From positions 1 through 34,284 of the forward strand of contig JAEUII010000005.1 in NCBI GenBank assembly GCA_016795145.1: 34,284 bases of DNA, in the 5' to 3' direction. Origin of the DNA: Planctomycetaceae bacterium. Lineage in GTDB: Bacteria > Planctomycetota > Planctomycetia > Planctomycetales > Planctomycetaceae. Under the pieces are notes generated by a model. The model had not been told where the DNA came from. It saw only the letters and a program-made list of their open reading frames with translations, and ran no database searches. The position numbers and the translations under genes are program-made. Below, one piece after another: positions 25,463 through 33,429 of this stretch (position 1 is its first letter; every line of letters begins with the position of its first letter).

Positions 25463-25510
25463 GGTGCCATGCACCATGCGACCCGCGGTGCACCCAAGGT
25501 GCATGGCACC
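25463..25510. repeat. Perfect 13-bp inverted repeat with 22-base loop
   Basis: GGTGCCATGCACC at 25463-25475 is the exact reverse complement of GGTGCATGGCACC at 25498-25510. The 22-base loop also carries GGTGCACC. It lies between the amidohydrolase stop (25571) and the sigma-factor start (25364), both on the minus strand. It could be a dispersed repeat, an RNA hairpin in the intergenic transcript or an operator upstream of the sigma gene. No T-tract follows on either strand. Confidence 0.75.
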
Positions 25511-25570
25511 TTCACCAGCGAATCACTCCATAAAACCAGACATACCAATCTGTTACGACAATCGGCTCTA

Positions 25571-26794
25571 TTACCGAATCACCAGGACTGGCTTCGTCGG
25601 TTCGGCACAGATGAGCCGCCGGAAGGGGAGCATCCGGGGTGCGGAAATCAGGGTTCCCCGGAGTCGGCTTCCGATGGCGAGCGGCTCGGACAACCCTGAC
25701 TGGCCCAGTGCGTTTGCAGAGTCTGTTGTGATCATGCTGATCAGACTGGTTGCCGAAAGAGTGGAGAACTGGGAGGCAACATGCTGCAGTTCTTTCCAGA
25801 CGGACAAATCTGGATTTGAGGCTCGGCTGTCGGTCCCGAGAACAACATTCAAGCCCAGTTCCTTCATTCGGCGGAACGGGTGTTCGGTATGCCCGAACCA
25901 ATGATGTGTTCGAGGGCAATACACCGTTGAGATGCCGGGATGACGGGTAAGGTATTGCAGATCATCTTCGACAAAGTAGTTGCCGTGAACGGCGAGTGCT
26001 TTCGGGGCCCTGGCGAGTTGTTCCAGCATCTCGCGAATGGACCGCCCTCCAGGAAATGTTCCTGTTTCGAAGAGGTTCATGCCCTGGAGGAACTCCGCAA
26101 GTTCGCCGGTGCCCTTGTGGAGAAGCTCCAGTTCTTCTCGTGTCTCGGCCAAATGCATCGCGACGGGAACATCGAACTGCACCGCCATCCTCATCAGTTG
26201 ATCCAGCAACTCCGGATGGACGGTGTACGGCGCATGGGGACTTAATCCGGTACGGCCTGTTGCGGCATGTGCCCGAAGAAAGGACTCTGCCGTCGAAGAC
26301 TGTTGCTGAATGCGCTCCGGAGTCAAACCGATGGCTTCGCGAAAACGGAGACACTCAACGCCCGCACGGTGGGGCATGTGATCAGAAGTTGCAATGTCGG
26401 CAACGGCTGCGACTCCGTGATCGAAGCACTCGTCCAATCCCGCTGACAGACAGTCGCTCCCGTCATGACCGCGCTGAATGCGGAAACGAATCACGGAGCG
26501 AATCCATTCGGCAAACGGCTTTGCTGGTTCAACCGGAGAAGTCAGTTCAGAGAACTCCAGGTGCGTGTGTGCATTGATGAGAGGTGGCACAAGAATCACC
26601 GGCAGGAATCTGTCCGCGTCACTCCCCGAGTTTTCCCGAATGTCCGTGATTCTCCCGTCGAATTCCCGGACCGTCACAAACTGCAGCGGTTCTGCGCTGG
26701 GATTCCAAAGCCATCGCACGGAAAGTGATCGCTCCTGTCCCTCAGCAGCGATCCAGTCCTGGTGCCATCGGTCAATTTGTTCCGGAATACTCAT
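25571..26794 (-). CDS. Metal-dependent amidohydrolase, TRZ/ATZ (aminofutalosine/cytosine deaminase-like) group
   Basis: This 407-residue protein is a zinc-type amidohydrolase acting on a C-N bond, most likely a deaminase. All metal and catalytic residues of the subtype are seen: INAHTHLEFSEL (His76, His78), SPHAPYTVHPELL, VAMHLAETREELELL (His214, Glu217), LAVHGNYF (His270) and VLGTDSRASNPDLSVWKEL (Asp322). The NAHTHLEFS form and length recall aminodeoxyfutalosine deaminases of the futalosine menaquinone route, but no other mqn gene is present, so the substrate is open. It diverges from the sulfotransferase gene across a 307-base spacer. Confidence 0.85.
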   Translation of the reverse strand: MSIPEQIDRWHQDWIAAEGQERSLSVRWLWNPSAEPLQFVTVREFDGRITDIRENSGSDADRFLPVILVPPLINAHTHLEFSELTSPVEPAKPFAEWIRSVIRFRIQRGHDGSDCLSAGLDECFDHGVAAVADIATSDHMPHRAGVECLRFREAIGLTPERIQQQSSTAESFLRAHAATGRTGLSPHAPYTVHPELLDQLMRMAVQFDVPVAMHLAETREELELLHKGTGELAEFLQGMNLFETGTFPGGRSIREMLEQLARAPKALAVHGNYFVEDDLQYLTRHPGISTVYCPRTHHWFGHTEHPFRRMKELGLNVVLGTDSRASNPDLSVWKELQHVASQFSTLSATSLISMITTDSANALGQSGLSEPLAIGSRLRGTLISAPRMLPFRRLICAEPTKPVLVIR

Positions 26795-27101
26795 AGAGCG
26801 TCTGGTTTCTCGTTCAGCGACTCAGCAATGTTTGACTGAAAGAATACTCAGTCGCAGCCGCATTGCACGTGAGCAGCCACGGCATCCGCATCATGGAGAC
26901 TCAAGTGCCCCTGAAGTTTTGATTTACCCATTCGATGCTCAACCGAATTTGTGCGATCACTTCAAGGGGCGTTTTCTGCCAGTGACAATCGGCTTTGTGC
27001 GGCTAAACTTCAGCAGAACCATGGACGGCATTTTGCTTTCCAAACTGCGACTGTCCGAGCCTCTCCCCACAGGCCGACCGTCGAGGACAACGGATACTGT
27101 C
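26795..27101. other. Divergent promoter region
   Basis: It separates the amidohydrolase (minus) from the sulfotransferase (plus), so it must carry promoters for both. A GACTGA/TCAGTC inverted repeat with an 8-base spacer lies at 26834-26853, about 40 bases from the amidohydrolase start, and could be an operator. No gene is seen. Confidence 0.45.
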
Positions 27102-28064
27102 ATGCAGCCAATTCCTGTGTTTATTCTTGGCAGTGGTCGGTCAGGAACGACCATTACCTCTTCTTTGCTGAACCGTTTCCCGCGAATACACATCGCAAAA
27201 GAAACCGGTTACATCGGCCTCTGTGTCCCTTTGCTAAAGACAATGGACGTCCGCGCGTCGTTTGAATCGCTGATCAAAGAGACAAACGCCTGGCTGGAAT
27301 CGGAACAGTGGGAGAAGCGAGCTTCAGAAGAGGGCTTTCGGGAATTCTGCACCCGCTATGACATCTCCGGGCCGGCGGCGTGGATCCATTATGTCTGGCA
27401 GCTGGAATCTCCGGTCCCGTGGCACGAACTGGAATACGTTGGCGACAACACACCTTTGTACGTGATGGCCATTCCGGCGCTGCTGGAGTTCTTTCCGAAC
27501 GCGCGGTTCATTCACATGATGCGTGATCCGAGGGACATTGTCTGTTCGATCAGCAAGATGAAATTTGGCGCGGAAGATCTGGTAGCGGCTGCACTGGAAT
27601 GGCACACGTACGTTGGCTGCTGGCTGATGGCCGAACGAATTGTGTCCGTCGAACATCGCACCGAAGTTCGGTATGAGGACCTGTGCGTTGAGCCGCTGGC
27701 AACACTGACTCGACTTGCCGAATTCCTCGGACGCAATCAGGCCGAAGCCGTCGCGGCGCTCGAATCACACACGACCGCCGGCAAGGTGGAAGCAACAGGT
27801 TTCGGCGCCGTTGCAGGACTGTCTCACCATACTCGACTGGCAGAGCCACTTTCTCCGGCCAGAGTCGGCCGATTCCGCAAGGAACTGACTGCCGAGCAGA
27901 TTCGATCCATCGAAGAGATCGCTCAGTACGGAATGTACGCCTGGGGATATCAGCCGGAGAAATTTCACCAGCATCCTCTGATGCGAGGCAATCGACTTTA
28001 TCTGCTGCGAGTCATGCTGCGAGATACGGCGCGACGAGTCGTTCGTCGACTGCGAGGCAAGTGA
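27102..28064 (+). CDS. PAPS-dependent sulfotransferase
   Basis: The 320-residue product transfers sulfate from PAPS to a hydroxyl or amine. The PAPS-binding loop is FILGSGRSGTT (Gly10-Thr17), and the 3'-phosphate site is HMMRDPRDIVCSI, with Arg141 and Ser149. VRYEDLCVEP and the C-terminal LRVMLRDTARRVVRRL also fit bacterial Sulfotransferase_3-type enzymes. The ATG at 27102 lies seven residues before the first motif strand, as in relatives; longer in-frame starts (27021 or further upstream) would overlap the divergent promoter and the antisense amidohydrolase. A GAGGA sits about 14 bases upstream, a little far. The acceptor is unknown. It is followed after 53 bases by the creatininase-family gene. 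Confidence 0.88.
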   Translation: MQPIPVFILGSGRSGTTITSSLLNRFPRIHIAKETGYIGLCVPLLKTMDVRASFESLIKETNAWLESEQWEKRASEEGFREFCTRYDISGPAAWIHYVWQLESPVPWHELEYVGDNTPLYVMAIPALLEFFPNARFIHMMRDPRDIVCSISKMKFGAEDLVAAALEWHTYVGCWLMAERIVSVEHRTEVRYEDLCVEPLATLTRLAEFLGRNQAEAVAALESHTTAGKVEATGFGAVAGLSHHTRLAEPLSPARVGRFRKELTAEQIRSIEEIAQYGMYAWGYQPEKFHQHPLMRGNRLYLLRVMLRDTARRVVRRLRGK

Positions 28065-28117
28065 TTAGAATCTCTCGCGTGTGAATTGGATCACCGTTCT
28101 CAGAAAGACCCACCAGT

Positions 28118-28876
28118 ATGCAATGGACCGATTTGACGTGGCCGGAGATTCAGGCTCTGGCACCGGACACTCCTCTTGTTGTTCCTGTCGCGGCGATCGA
28201 GCAGCATGGACATCACCTGCCGGTTGCGACCGACAGTATGCTGCTGGGAGAAGTCGTCCGACGGCTGTCACAGCGACTGAATTCTGAGGTCCTGTTTGCA
28301 CCGCTGCAGTGGCTCGGCAATTCCGATCACCACATGGACTTCTCCGGAACAATCTCCGCGCGGCCGCGATCCTACCTGGATATGCTGAACGAGCAGATGG
28401 ACACGGCCATCCAGCACGGGTTTCGCAGGATCGTGTTTCTGAATGGTCATGGCGGCAATATCGTGCCTGGCAAACAGGCCGTGTTTGAAGCTCGACAGCG
28501 CTATCGCCAGCGTCAGGATCTTCTGCTGCTGTTTGCTACCTACTGGGACTTTGCTCGTCCGTGGGAAACCCGATCGGATCTGGTCCAGCAATCGATGGGG
28601 CATGCGTGCGAATGGGAGACATCAATGATCCTTCGCATTCATCCGCACCTCGTCAAAGATATCCGGCAACTTAAGACGGTGCCGGTCGACTTCGGATTTG
28701 AACCTGCCTACCGTGGCTGGACAACGAAGGATCGAACCGCGCCAGGGCACATGGGGTCTCCACAGTTTGCGAATGCTGAAAAAGGCGAACACCTGTTTTC
28801 AGAGTTTTCGAAAGGCGCGGAGGCATTCCTTCGACAGGTCATCGAATGGGACGGACGGACGTTTGTTGCAGAATGA
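28118..28876 (+). CDS. Creatininase/MftE-family amidohydrolase
   Basis: The 252-residue protein belongs to the creatininase superfamily of metal-dependent amide hydrolases, which also includes FAPy deformylase and the peptide-maturing MftE. Likely metal residues are seen in VAAIEQHGHHLPVATD (Glu28, His30, Asp39), FLNGHGGN (His111) and GHACEWETSM (Glu167). WLGNSDHHMDFSGTIS is also a family block. The substrate is not predictable. It lies 53 bases after the sulfotransferase gene and 15 bases before the acyltransferase gene, so the three are probably one transcript. No redox peptide precursor or radical-SAM gene is nearby, which argues against an MftE role. Confidence 0.88.
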   Translation: MQWTDLTWPEIQALAPDTPLVVPVAAIEQHGHHLPVATDSMLLGEVVRRLSQRLNSEVLFAPLQWLGNSDHHMDFSGTISARPRSYLDMLNEQMDTAIQHGFRRIVFLNGHGGNIVPGKQAVFEARQRYRQRQDLLLLFATYWDFARPWETRSDLVQQSMGHACEWETSMILRIHPHLVKDIRQLKTVPVDFGFEPAYRGWTTKDRTAPGHMGSPQFANAEKGEHLFSEFSKGAEAFLRQVIEWDGRTFVAE

Positions 28877-28891
28877 TCTTCCTATCACAGA

Positions 28892-29638
28892 ATGACGGCT
28901 CGCAGAAAGTCCACACTGAAGCAGGTATTACGAACCGTGGTTGATCAGCCGAAAGAACCGAATCCAGGAGGTTCAGCCGAAGCAACAGCAGCGGTGATGG
29001 ACCGCAATCTGGTCTGGCGATTCCTGCATTTCCTTTTTCTCATCTTCTGCCGAACCTGGCTGCGCGTTCGAACGTCCGGAGAAGAACGACTCGACCATCG
29101 ACGAGGTGGGTTGTTCCTGATCAATCACCAGAGCTTCCTCGATCCACTGATGGCCGCTGTTCTTCTGAAGCGACCAGTCTCGTACCTTGCCCGCGACAGT
29201 CTTTTCAAAGTCCCGGTCATTGGCTGGATCCTTCGCAAGACCTATGTGATCCCCATCAGTCGTGAAGCAGCTCGCGGAGGCAGTATTCGACTCGCACTGG
29301 AGAGGCTGGAAGAGGGATTTCTGGTCGGCATCTTTCCGGAAGGCACACGTTCTCCGGACGATGAGGTGCATGATTTTCGCCCCGGTTTCCTCGCCCTTGC
29401 ACGACGCACGAAGCAGCCCATCTATCCCGTCGGTCTCGCGGGAACTCGCCGGGTGATGTCGCGCGGCGCGTGGTTTATCCGTCCAGGCCGAATCCAGGTT
29501 GTTTATGGAGAACCTCTGTCGGAAAGCGACCTGCAGCAGTTGCACGATGGCGAAGATGACAAAGCCCTGTGTCGCCTGGCGCGAGACCGTGTGGCGTTCT
29601 ATGCGAATGAAGCAAAACGCCTGCTCGAGACCAAATGA
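28892..29638 (+). CDS. plsC: PlsC-type 1-acyl-sn-glycerol-3-phosphate acyltransferase
   Basis: The 248-residue protein has the PlsC acyltransferase motifs: FLINHQSFLDPL (catalytic His79 and Asp84 of HX4D), VPVIGWILRKTYVIPISR (motif II), GIFPEGTRSPDDEVHDFRPG (motif III, 147-165) and IYPVGLAGT. A membrane-associating hydrophobic segment lies at about 42-57 (WRFLHFLFLIFCRTWL). The expected reaction is acylation of lysophosphatidic acid in phospholipid synthesis, but members also acylate other alcohols or amines. The N-terminus has about 35 extra polar residues. It begins 15 bases after the creatininase gene and is probably the last gene of that run. Confidence 0.9.
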   Translation: MTARRKSTLKQVLRTVVDQPKEPNPGGSAEATAAVMDRNLVWRFLHFLFLIFCRTWLRVRTSGEERLDHRRGGLFLINHQSFLDPLMAAVLLKRPVSYLARDSLFKVPVIGWILRKTYVIPISREAARGGSIRLALERLEEGFLVGIFPEGTRSPDDEVHDFRPGFLALARRTKQPIYPVGLAGTRRVMSRGAWFIRPGRIQVVYGEPLSESDLQQLHDGEDDKALCRLARDRVAFYANEAKRLLETK

Positions 29639-29710
29639 TCGTCGAGCTTTTCTGTTCTGCGGAGCAGGGCATCATGATGACCCCAGGGCCCGTCATCGAG
29701 AAGTTCTGAA

Positions 29711-29730
29711 CACTGATCAGCACTGATCAG
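29711..29730. repeat. 10-bp tandem repeat of a palindrome
   Basis: CACTGATCAG occurs twice in a row at 29711-29720 and 29721-29730; each copy contains the palindrome CTGATCAG. It lies between the converging plsC (plus) and small secreted-protein (minus) genes, so it is not at a promoter. It can form a stem and may contribute to transcript ends. Confidence 0.6.
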
Positions 29731-29746
29731 CATCAGCCGCAGGAAC

Positions 29747-29775
29747 AAAAAAAGCGAACTCACGAATGAGTCCGC
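29747..29775 (-). terminator. Intrinsic terminator of the small secreted-protein gene
   Basis: On the minus strand a stem GCG-(G/A)-ACTCA with loop TTCG closes to TGAGT-(T/C)-CGC and runs directly into seven T residues (29753-29747 read downward). The stem spans 29754-29775. It begins about 30 bases after the stop of the gene at 29806. The stem, tetraloop and T-run are a classic rho-independent terminator. Confidence 0.85.
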
Positions 29776-29805
29776 CTTCATAATTCACCACTCCAACATC
29801 AGGCC

Positions 29806-30357
29806 CTATCGCAGCCAGATGCGAACGGTCTTTCCGTTGATTGTGGTCTCAGCCACAAGAGTGCCATAACCTGGACGGCAGGTCATTCCGTTCATACCGA
29901 CACCGACGAATACTGAAGCTCCTGGATGGCCTGCGATGGATGCAAGCTGTCCGGCAGAATACGCGTGAGTCGTTGGACCGCCGCTGCGAGCTTCCATTTC
30001 AGCTGCCAGCATCCAGCCGCTCTTTACAGGCTCAGGCTTCGCTTCTGTTTCAACCTTGGCTGCTGCAGGCTGCACTGCAGATGTCTCTGACTTTACTGCG
30101 CTGGCCTGCACGATGCCTGAGGAATTCTCTGCTGGTTTTGCTGATGCTGTTGTTGAATCGGTTGTTGCTGAAACCGATGGTGTGGCAGACAACGCAGCTG
30201 TTGGCGTTACTGTTCGATACGTCGGCTGTGAGCTTCGCATCGATGGCATCATCTGAACGCGATTGCGATTTCGGTTCCGGTTCTTTGCCGATGCAGATTC
30301 CTGTGAGGCAAACAGAATCGCCACAACAGCCAGCCCGGTCATCAAACTCTTTCGCAT
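29806..30357 (-). CDS. Small secreted protein of unknown function with RN-repeat
   Basis: The 183-residue protein is chosen to start at 30357, where GGGAG (plus-strand CTCCC at 30368-30372) precedes the ATG by ten bases; an upstream ATG in the same frame would add 31 non-family-like residues. It has a clear signal peptide (MRKSLMTGLAVVAILFASQ, cut after SASA). The mature end begins with KNRNRNRNRVQMMPSMRSS, then an Ala/Ser/Thr-rich linker of about 80 residues with many Lys/Glu/Pro, then a C-terminal patch rich in Gly (GHPGASVFVGVGMNGMTCRP, ending TINGKTVRIWLR). That last part recalls a small domain seen in planctomycete proteins. Function unknown. Confidence 0.65.
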   Translation of the reverse strand: MRKSLMTGLAVVAILFASQESASAKNRNRNRNRVQMMPSMRSSQPTYRTVTPTAALSATPSVSATTDSTTASAKPAENSSGIVQASAVKSETSAVQPAAAKVETEAKPEPVKSGWMLAAEMEARSGGPTTHAYSAGQLASIAGHPGASVFVGVGMNGMTCRPGYGTLVAETTINGKTVRIWLR

Positions 30358-30901
30358 GAACTTATCACTCCCATTGACATCCACAGTCGGGAATCTCAGC
30401 GCAGAAACTACCGTCGCGTTTTCCAGAGGTCTTTGGTACGGCCAGAACAAACCCGGCTCGATAACCTGCTGACGACTCGATCTGTTCGGTTCAGCCCCGC
30501 GGGGCAGGGGATCCAGAACAGGATTTCGAATGCTGGACAGTCGTTCGTTGCATCACCTTCAGCCCTCGCAACTCACCTCGAGTGCGATACCTGACATTGA
30601 ATAGATAAGTCAGGCTTCATTCGCAGACTGAAGAAGATTCCCTCCCTTTGAGGTCAGGCGAAGTGTAGGAGTGATGTGCCGCCGAGCACACAAACCGGCC
30701 GCAAAGTCTCACCAGACTGTGCATTTTCGACAAAAAGGGAAGAGAGATCAGCAATTCAACCTGAACATCGGTCGACTTCGATCCAAGGCTCTCACCAACC
30801 GCGAGTGCTTCGTCACGCTTTGAATTCTGCGGCGTGACGCCGCGGATGTGCTGCGGCTCAGGGATCTTTAGCAAGATCCACTACCTCCAAACGCGATTCC
30901 A
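30358..30901. other. Intergenic region with several inverted repeats
   Basis: No gene is supported. It carries the promoter side of the small secreted-protein gene. Inverted repeats include GCCCCGCGGGGC at 30494-30505, CCTGAC/GTCAGG with a 13-base loop at 30590-30614, and a GCGGCG-TGA-CGCCGC hairpin at 30829-30843 just after the DUF1501 gene. The last could be a terminator-like element, though no T-tract follows it. Confidence 0.45.
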
Positions 30902-32245
30902 CTACGCCTGAAACAGCTCGGCAACTGGCTTTCCATGATCGGTAATCGGCACAGGACGGTTGCCATCATATAGCTCTTTCGCGGGATCAATGCCCAGAGC
31001 CGTGTAAATCGTCGCATGCAAATCCGGAACAGAAACAGGACGTGAAACAACTTTGCGGCTGAACTCATCGGTCTCCCCGATGACAAGTCCGGACTTCAGA
31101 CCTCCGCCAAACAGAGGAACGCTGAAGGCTGCTCCCTGATGTCCGCGACCACCGCCGCCATCAAATTCCGGAGGACGACCGAACTCTGTTCCGATTGCAA
31201 TCAATGTCGAATCCAGAAGACCTCGCTGTTCGAGATCATCCACGAGCGCTGCCAGAGACTTGTCGAGTTCCTGAATAAGAACGTGCTGATTCAGTTGTCC
31301 GTCGTTATGAGTATCCCAGCCGGTGCCGTTGATGAAGTTCAGATTGAACGCCACTTCAACAAATCGAACGCCACTTTCAACGAGTCTCCGAGCAAGCAAG
31401 CAGCGCTGCCCGAATTCACTGCCGTAGGCGTTTCGCAGATTCGGGTCTTCTGACTGGAGGTTGAAGACGGACGCAAACGTCGGCCCCGCAAGCTTGTCGC
31501 CCTGCAATCCTGCATCCACGTAGTCTTCAACTACTCGGAAGCCGCTGTACTTGCGGCGGTAATCATCTCGCATATGGCCGAGCAGCTTCTGACGACGAGC
31601 AAGTCGATCGGCCGTCACATCGGCAGGCCTCTGCAATCCTGCCGGACCACTTTCTGTATCGATCAGGTAAATGTAATTGTGTTTCGCGCCGAGGAATCCT
31701 GGGCCTCGAGTCGCGCTGGGATAACCCATCACGATGTAGGCTGGCACTTCGCTGTCGGGTGAACCCAGTTCGTGTGACACCACTGAGCCGATGGATGGAT
31801 AGACCGTGGTCCCCGTTGGCGCGCGTCCGACATGCATGCGATTCACTGCGGCGGCATGTTCATCGATGACTTCGTGATGCACGGAACGGATCACGCAGCC
31901 GCGATCGAGACGAGCGGCCATCTTTGGAAGGTGCTCACAAACACTGACGCCGGAGATCGCCGTTGGGATCGATGGATAGGCCGAACCGGGCTTCTTACTT
32001 CCCTGCTTTGGATCACCAACGACTTTCGGGTCCCACGTATCAATCTGAGCTGCTCCACCACCAAGCCAGATGAAGATGCAGCTCTTGGCCTTCCCCTTTC
32101 GAGGAAGCTCTGGTGAAGCCACGGTCACTGCTGCTTCCTGCCCGAAAGTCACTCCAGCGATCAAAGATCGACCGGCAGGAGTCGCGACCGCTGTGGTGAG
32201 AGCGGCAGATCTAAGAAGCGAGCGACGAGTCTCATTGGTACGCAT
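30902..32245 (-). CDS. DUF1501 family protein with Tat-type leader
   Basis: A 447-residue secreted protein of the DUF1501 family, which has a sulfatase/alkaline-phosphatase-like fold. The start at 32245 (MRTNETRRSLLRSAAL) is chosen because it gives a twin-arginine leader and follows AGGG by about nine bases; a longer frame adds 71 unlikely residues. Typical blocks are FIWLGGGAAQIDTWDPK, YPSIGSVVSHELG, GWDTHNDGQLNQHVLI, LAALVDDLEQRGLLDSTLIA, GTEFGRPPEF followed by a Gly-rich run and GRGHQGAAFSVPLFGGG, and the PDLHATIYTALGIDPAK end. It normally travels with a DUF1549/DUF1553 gene, but here its neighbours are a glyoxalase-like gene upstream and a small secreted-protein gene downstream. Function unknown. 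Confidence 0.92.
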   Translation of the reverse strand: MRTNETRRSLLRSAALTTAVATPAGRSLIAGVTFGQEAAVTVASPELPRKGKAKSCIFIWLGGGAAQIDTWDPKVVGDPKQGSKKPGSAYPSIPTAISGVSVCEHLPKMAARLDRGCVIRSVHHEVIDEHAAAVNRMHVGRAPTGTTVYPSIGSVVSHELGSPDSEVPAYIVMGYPSATRGPGFLGAKHNYIYLIDTESGPAGLQRPADVTADRLARRQKLLGHMRDDYRRKYSGFRVVEDYVDAGLQGDKLAGPTFASVFNLQSEDPNLRNAYGSEFGQRCLLARRLVESGVRFVEVAFNLNFINGTGWDTHNDGQLNQHVLIQELDKSLAALVDDLEQRGLLDSTLIAIGTEFGRPPEFDGGGGRGHQGAAFSVPLFGGGLKSGLVIGETDEFSRKVVSRPVSVPDLHATIYTALGIDPAKELYDGNRPVPITDHGKPVAELFQA

Positions 32246-32454
32246 GGCTGGGCCCTGAAATTCGTGGTGGGCGAGGCGGTGGTCTTCAGGGTGCGTTCTT
32301 TGAACAACGCGTTTTGAAGAAGCACCTGTCCGGGGGAGCAACATGATAAAGCTGCCCATCGCAATTTGACAGACCCGACTTTGAACAATTCCGGCGGCGT
32401 TTGGAACTGCCACGGTTGTCACGGGGAGAACAGGTCTTCGGCTCCCGGTTTCCA

Positions 32455-33111
32455 TCATTGGGCATTCGATGACAGCGTGACCGTTCCGCCAGGTGTTTCA
32501 AATACCGCGCGCAGTTCCGCGGTAGCAGTCGAAGAACAGGAATGGAACGTCACGGGCCCTCGAAATCCGCATTGCTCAAGCTGAGTCTGCACGACGTGAA
32601 TTTCAGGATGATGAAGTTCGAGTCGAAGCAGCGAGACACCGGACAATGGAAGACGAGAAGCGGGGAGGCTGTCAGTCTTCCATTCAATGATGGATGGCAT
32701 CACGCCGTCGTAGATCAAACGACCGTCTTTTGGAATCGTAATGAGCCACTCCAGTTCACCGCGGCTCATCGTTTCAACTGGACCGACATCGCATTGCATG
32801 TTCGACACCGTCGCTGCGATGTCTGGTGTTCGCATGACCCAGGTAGCGAATCGCGGTGAGCTGTTCGTTGCCGATGAAGAATCCAGGTCAAACCAGCGTG
32901 CTCGTGAAATGGGCGCGGCGGATGGATCGATCGCGATGACTTCGAGGTACGAATCATCACCGACTCTCAGCAGAGCATTGTGTGTCCCCAGACGAACATG
33001 CTGTCCGCCGGGCTGCATTTTGCAGCCAAGAGCCTTTTCAACAAAACAGATACCGGCCTCAAGTGCCGGTGCCGTGACAACGAGATGATCCAGAACACAG
33101 ACGTCTGCCAT
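32455..33111 (-). CDS. Glyoxalase-like (VOC superfamily) protein
   Basis: A 218-residue protein of the glyoxalase-like type (Glyoxalase_3 group). The first module opens with CVLDHLVVTAPALEAGICFVEKALGC and HVRLGTHNALLRVGDDSYLEVIAIDP, the family hallmark with a metal-type His and Glu. The second half (LLRLELHHPEIHVVQTQLEQCG, ending AVFETPGGTVTLSS) looks like the second module. AGGAAG lies before the ATG. No signal peptide. The reaction is unknown. It precedes the DUF1501 gene by about 210 bases on the same strand. Confidence 0.85.
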   Translation of the reverse strand: MADVCVLDHLVVTAPALEAGICFVEKALGCKMQPGGQHVRLGTHNALLRVGDDSYLEVIAIDPSAAPISRARWFDLDSSSATNSSPRFATWVMRTPDIAATVSNMQCDVGPVETMSRGELEWLITIPKDGRLIYDGVMPSIIEWKTDSLPASRLPLSGVSLLRLELHHPEIHVVQTQLEQCGFRGPVTFHSCSSTATAELRAVFETPGGTVTLSSNAQ

Positions 33112-33429
33112 GGCCGCTTCCTGGTCTTTGGCAAAAAAACAGAAATTCGCGGCGCAGTTTGGAGGCGAGCGGTGTTTGAATGCAAGACGACACAGAACTT
33201 ACCAGCATCACTGAAACAGAAACACCTCTTTCGGTCTTCATGTTTCGTTCATGTAGACTGTGTCATCCCTGGATGACCTGCGGAAAGCGCGACCGCAGCA
33301 GACTCAGAAACAAAGTCCTGTCCGAGATCCCAACGTAGCGATAAGGGCAGGCTTAGCACTCAGATTCACGAAGCTCACGTCCCGGCAGTTCTTTGCCGAA
33401 GCGTGAAACATCCCACACAGGAGCAAGTC
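33112..33429. other. Divergent intergenic region with a short palindrome
   Basis: It separates the VOC-family gene (minus) from the Arg/Gly-rich gene (plus). GTCATCC-CT-GGATGAC at 33262-33277 is a perfect 7-bp inverted repeat with a 2-base spacer, a plausible regulator site. AGGAG at 33419-33423 serves the downstream gene. No gene is seen. Confidence 0.45.

Noticed and set aside
26478..27101. Long in-frame extension upstream of the sulfotransferase start
   Set aside because: It is antisense to the well-supported amidohydrolase and has no family resemblance; the PAPS-loop fits a start at 27102.
30829..30843. GCGGCG-TGA-CGCCGC hairpin considered as DUF1501 terminator
   Set aside because: No T-tract follows on the minus strand, so it was left as an unassigned inverted repeat.
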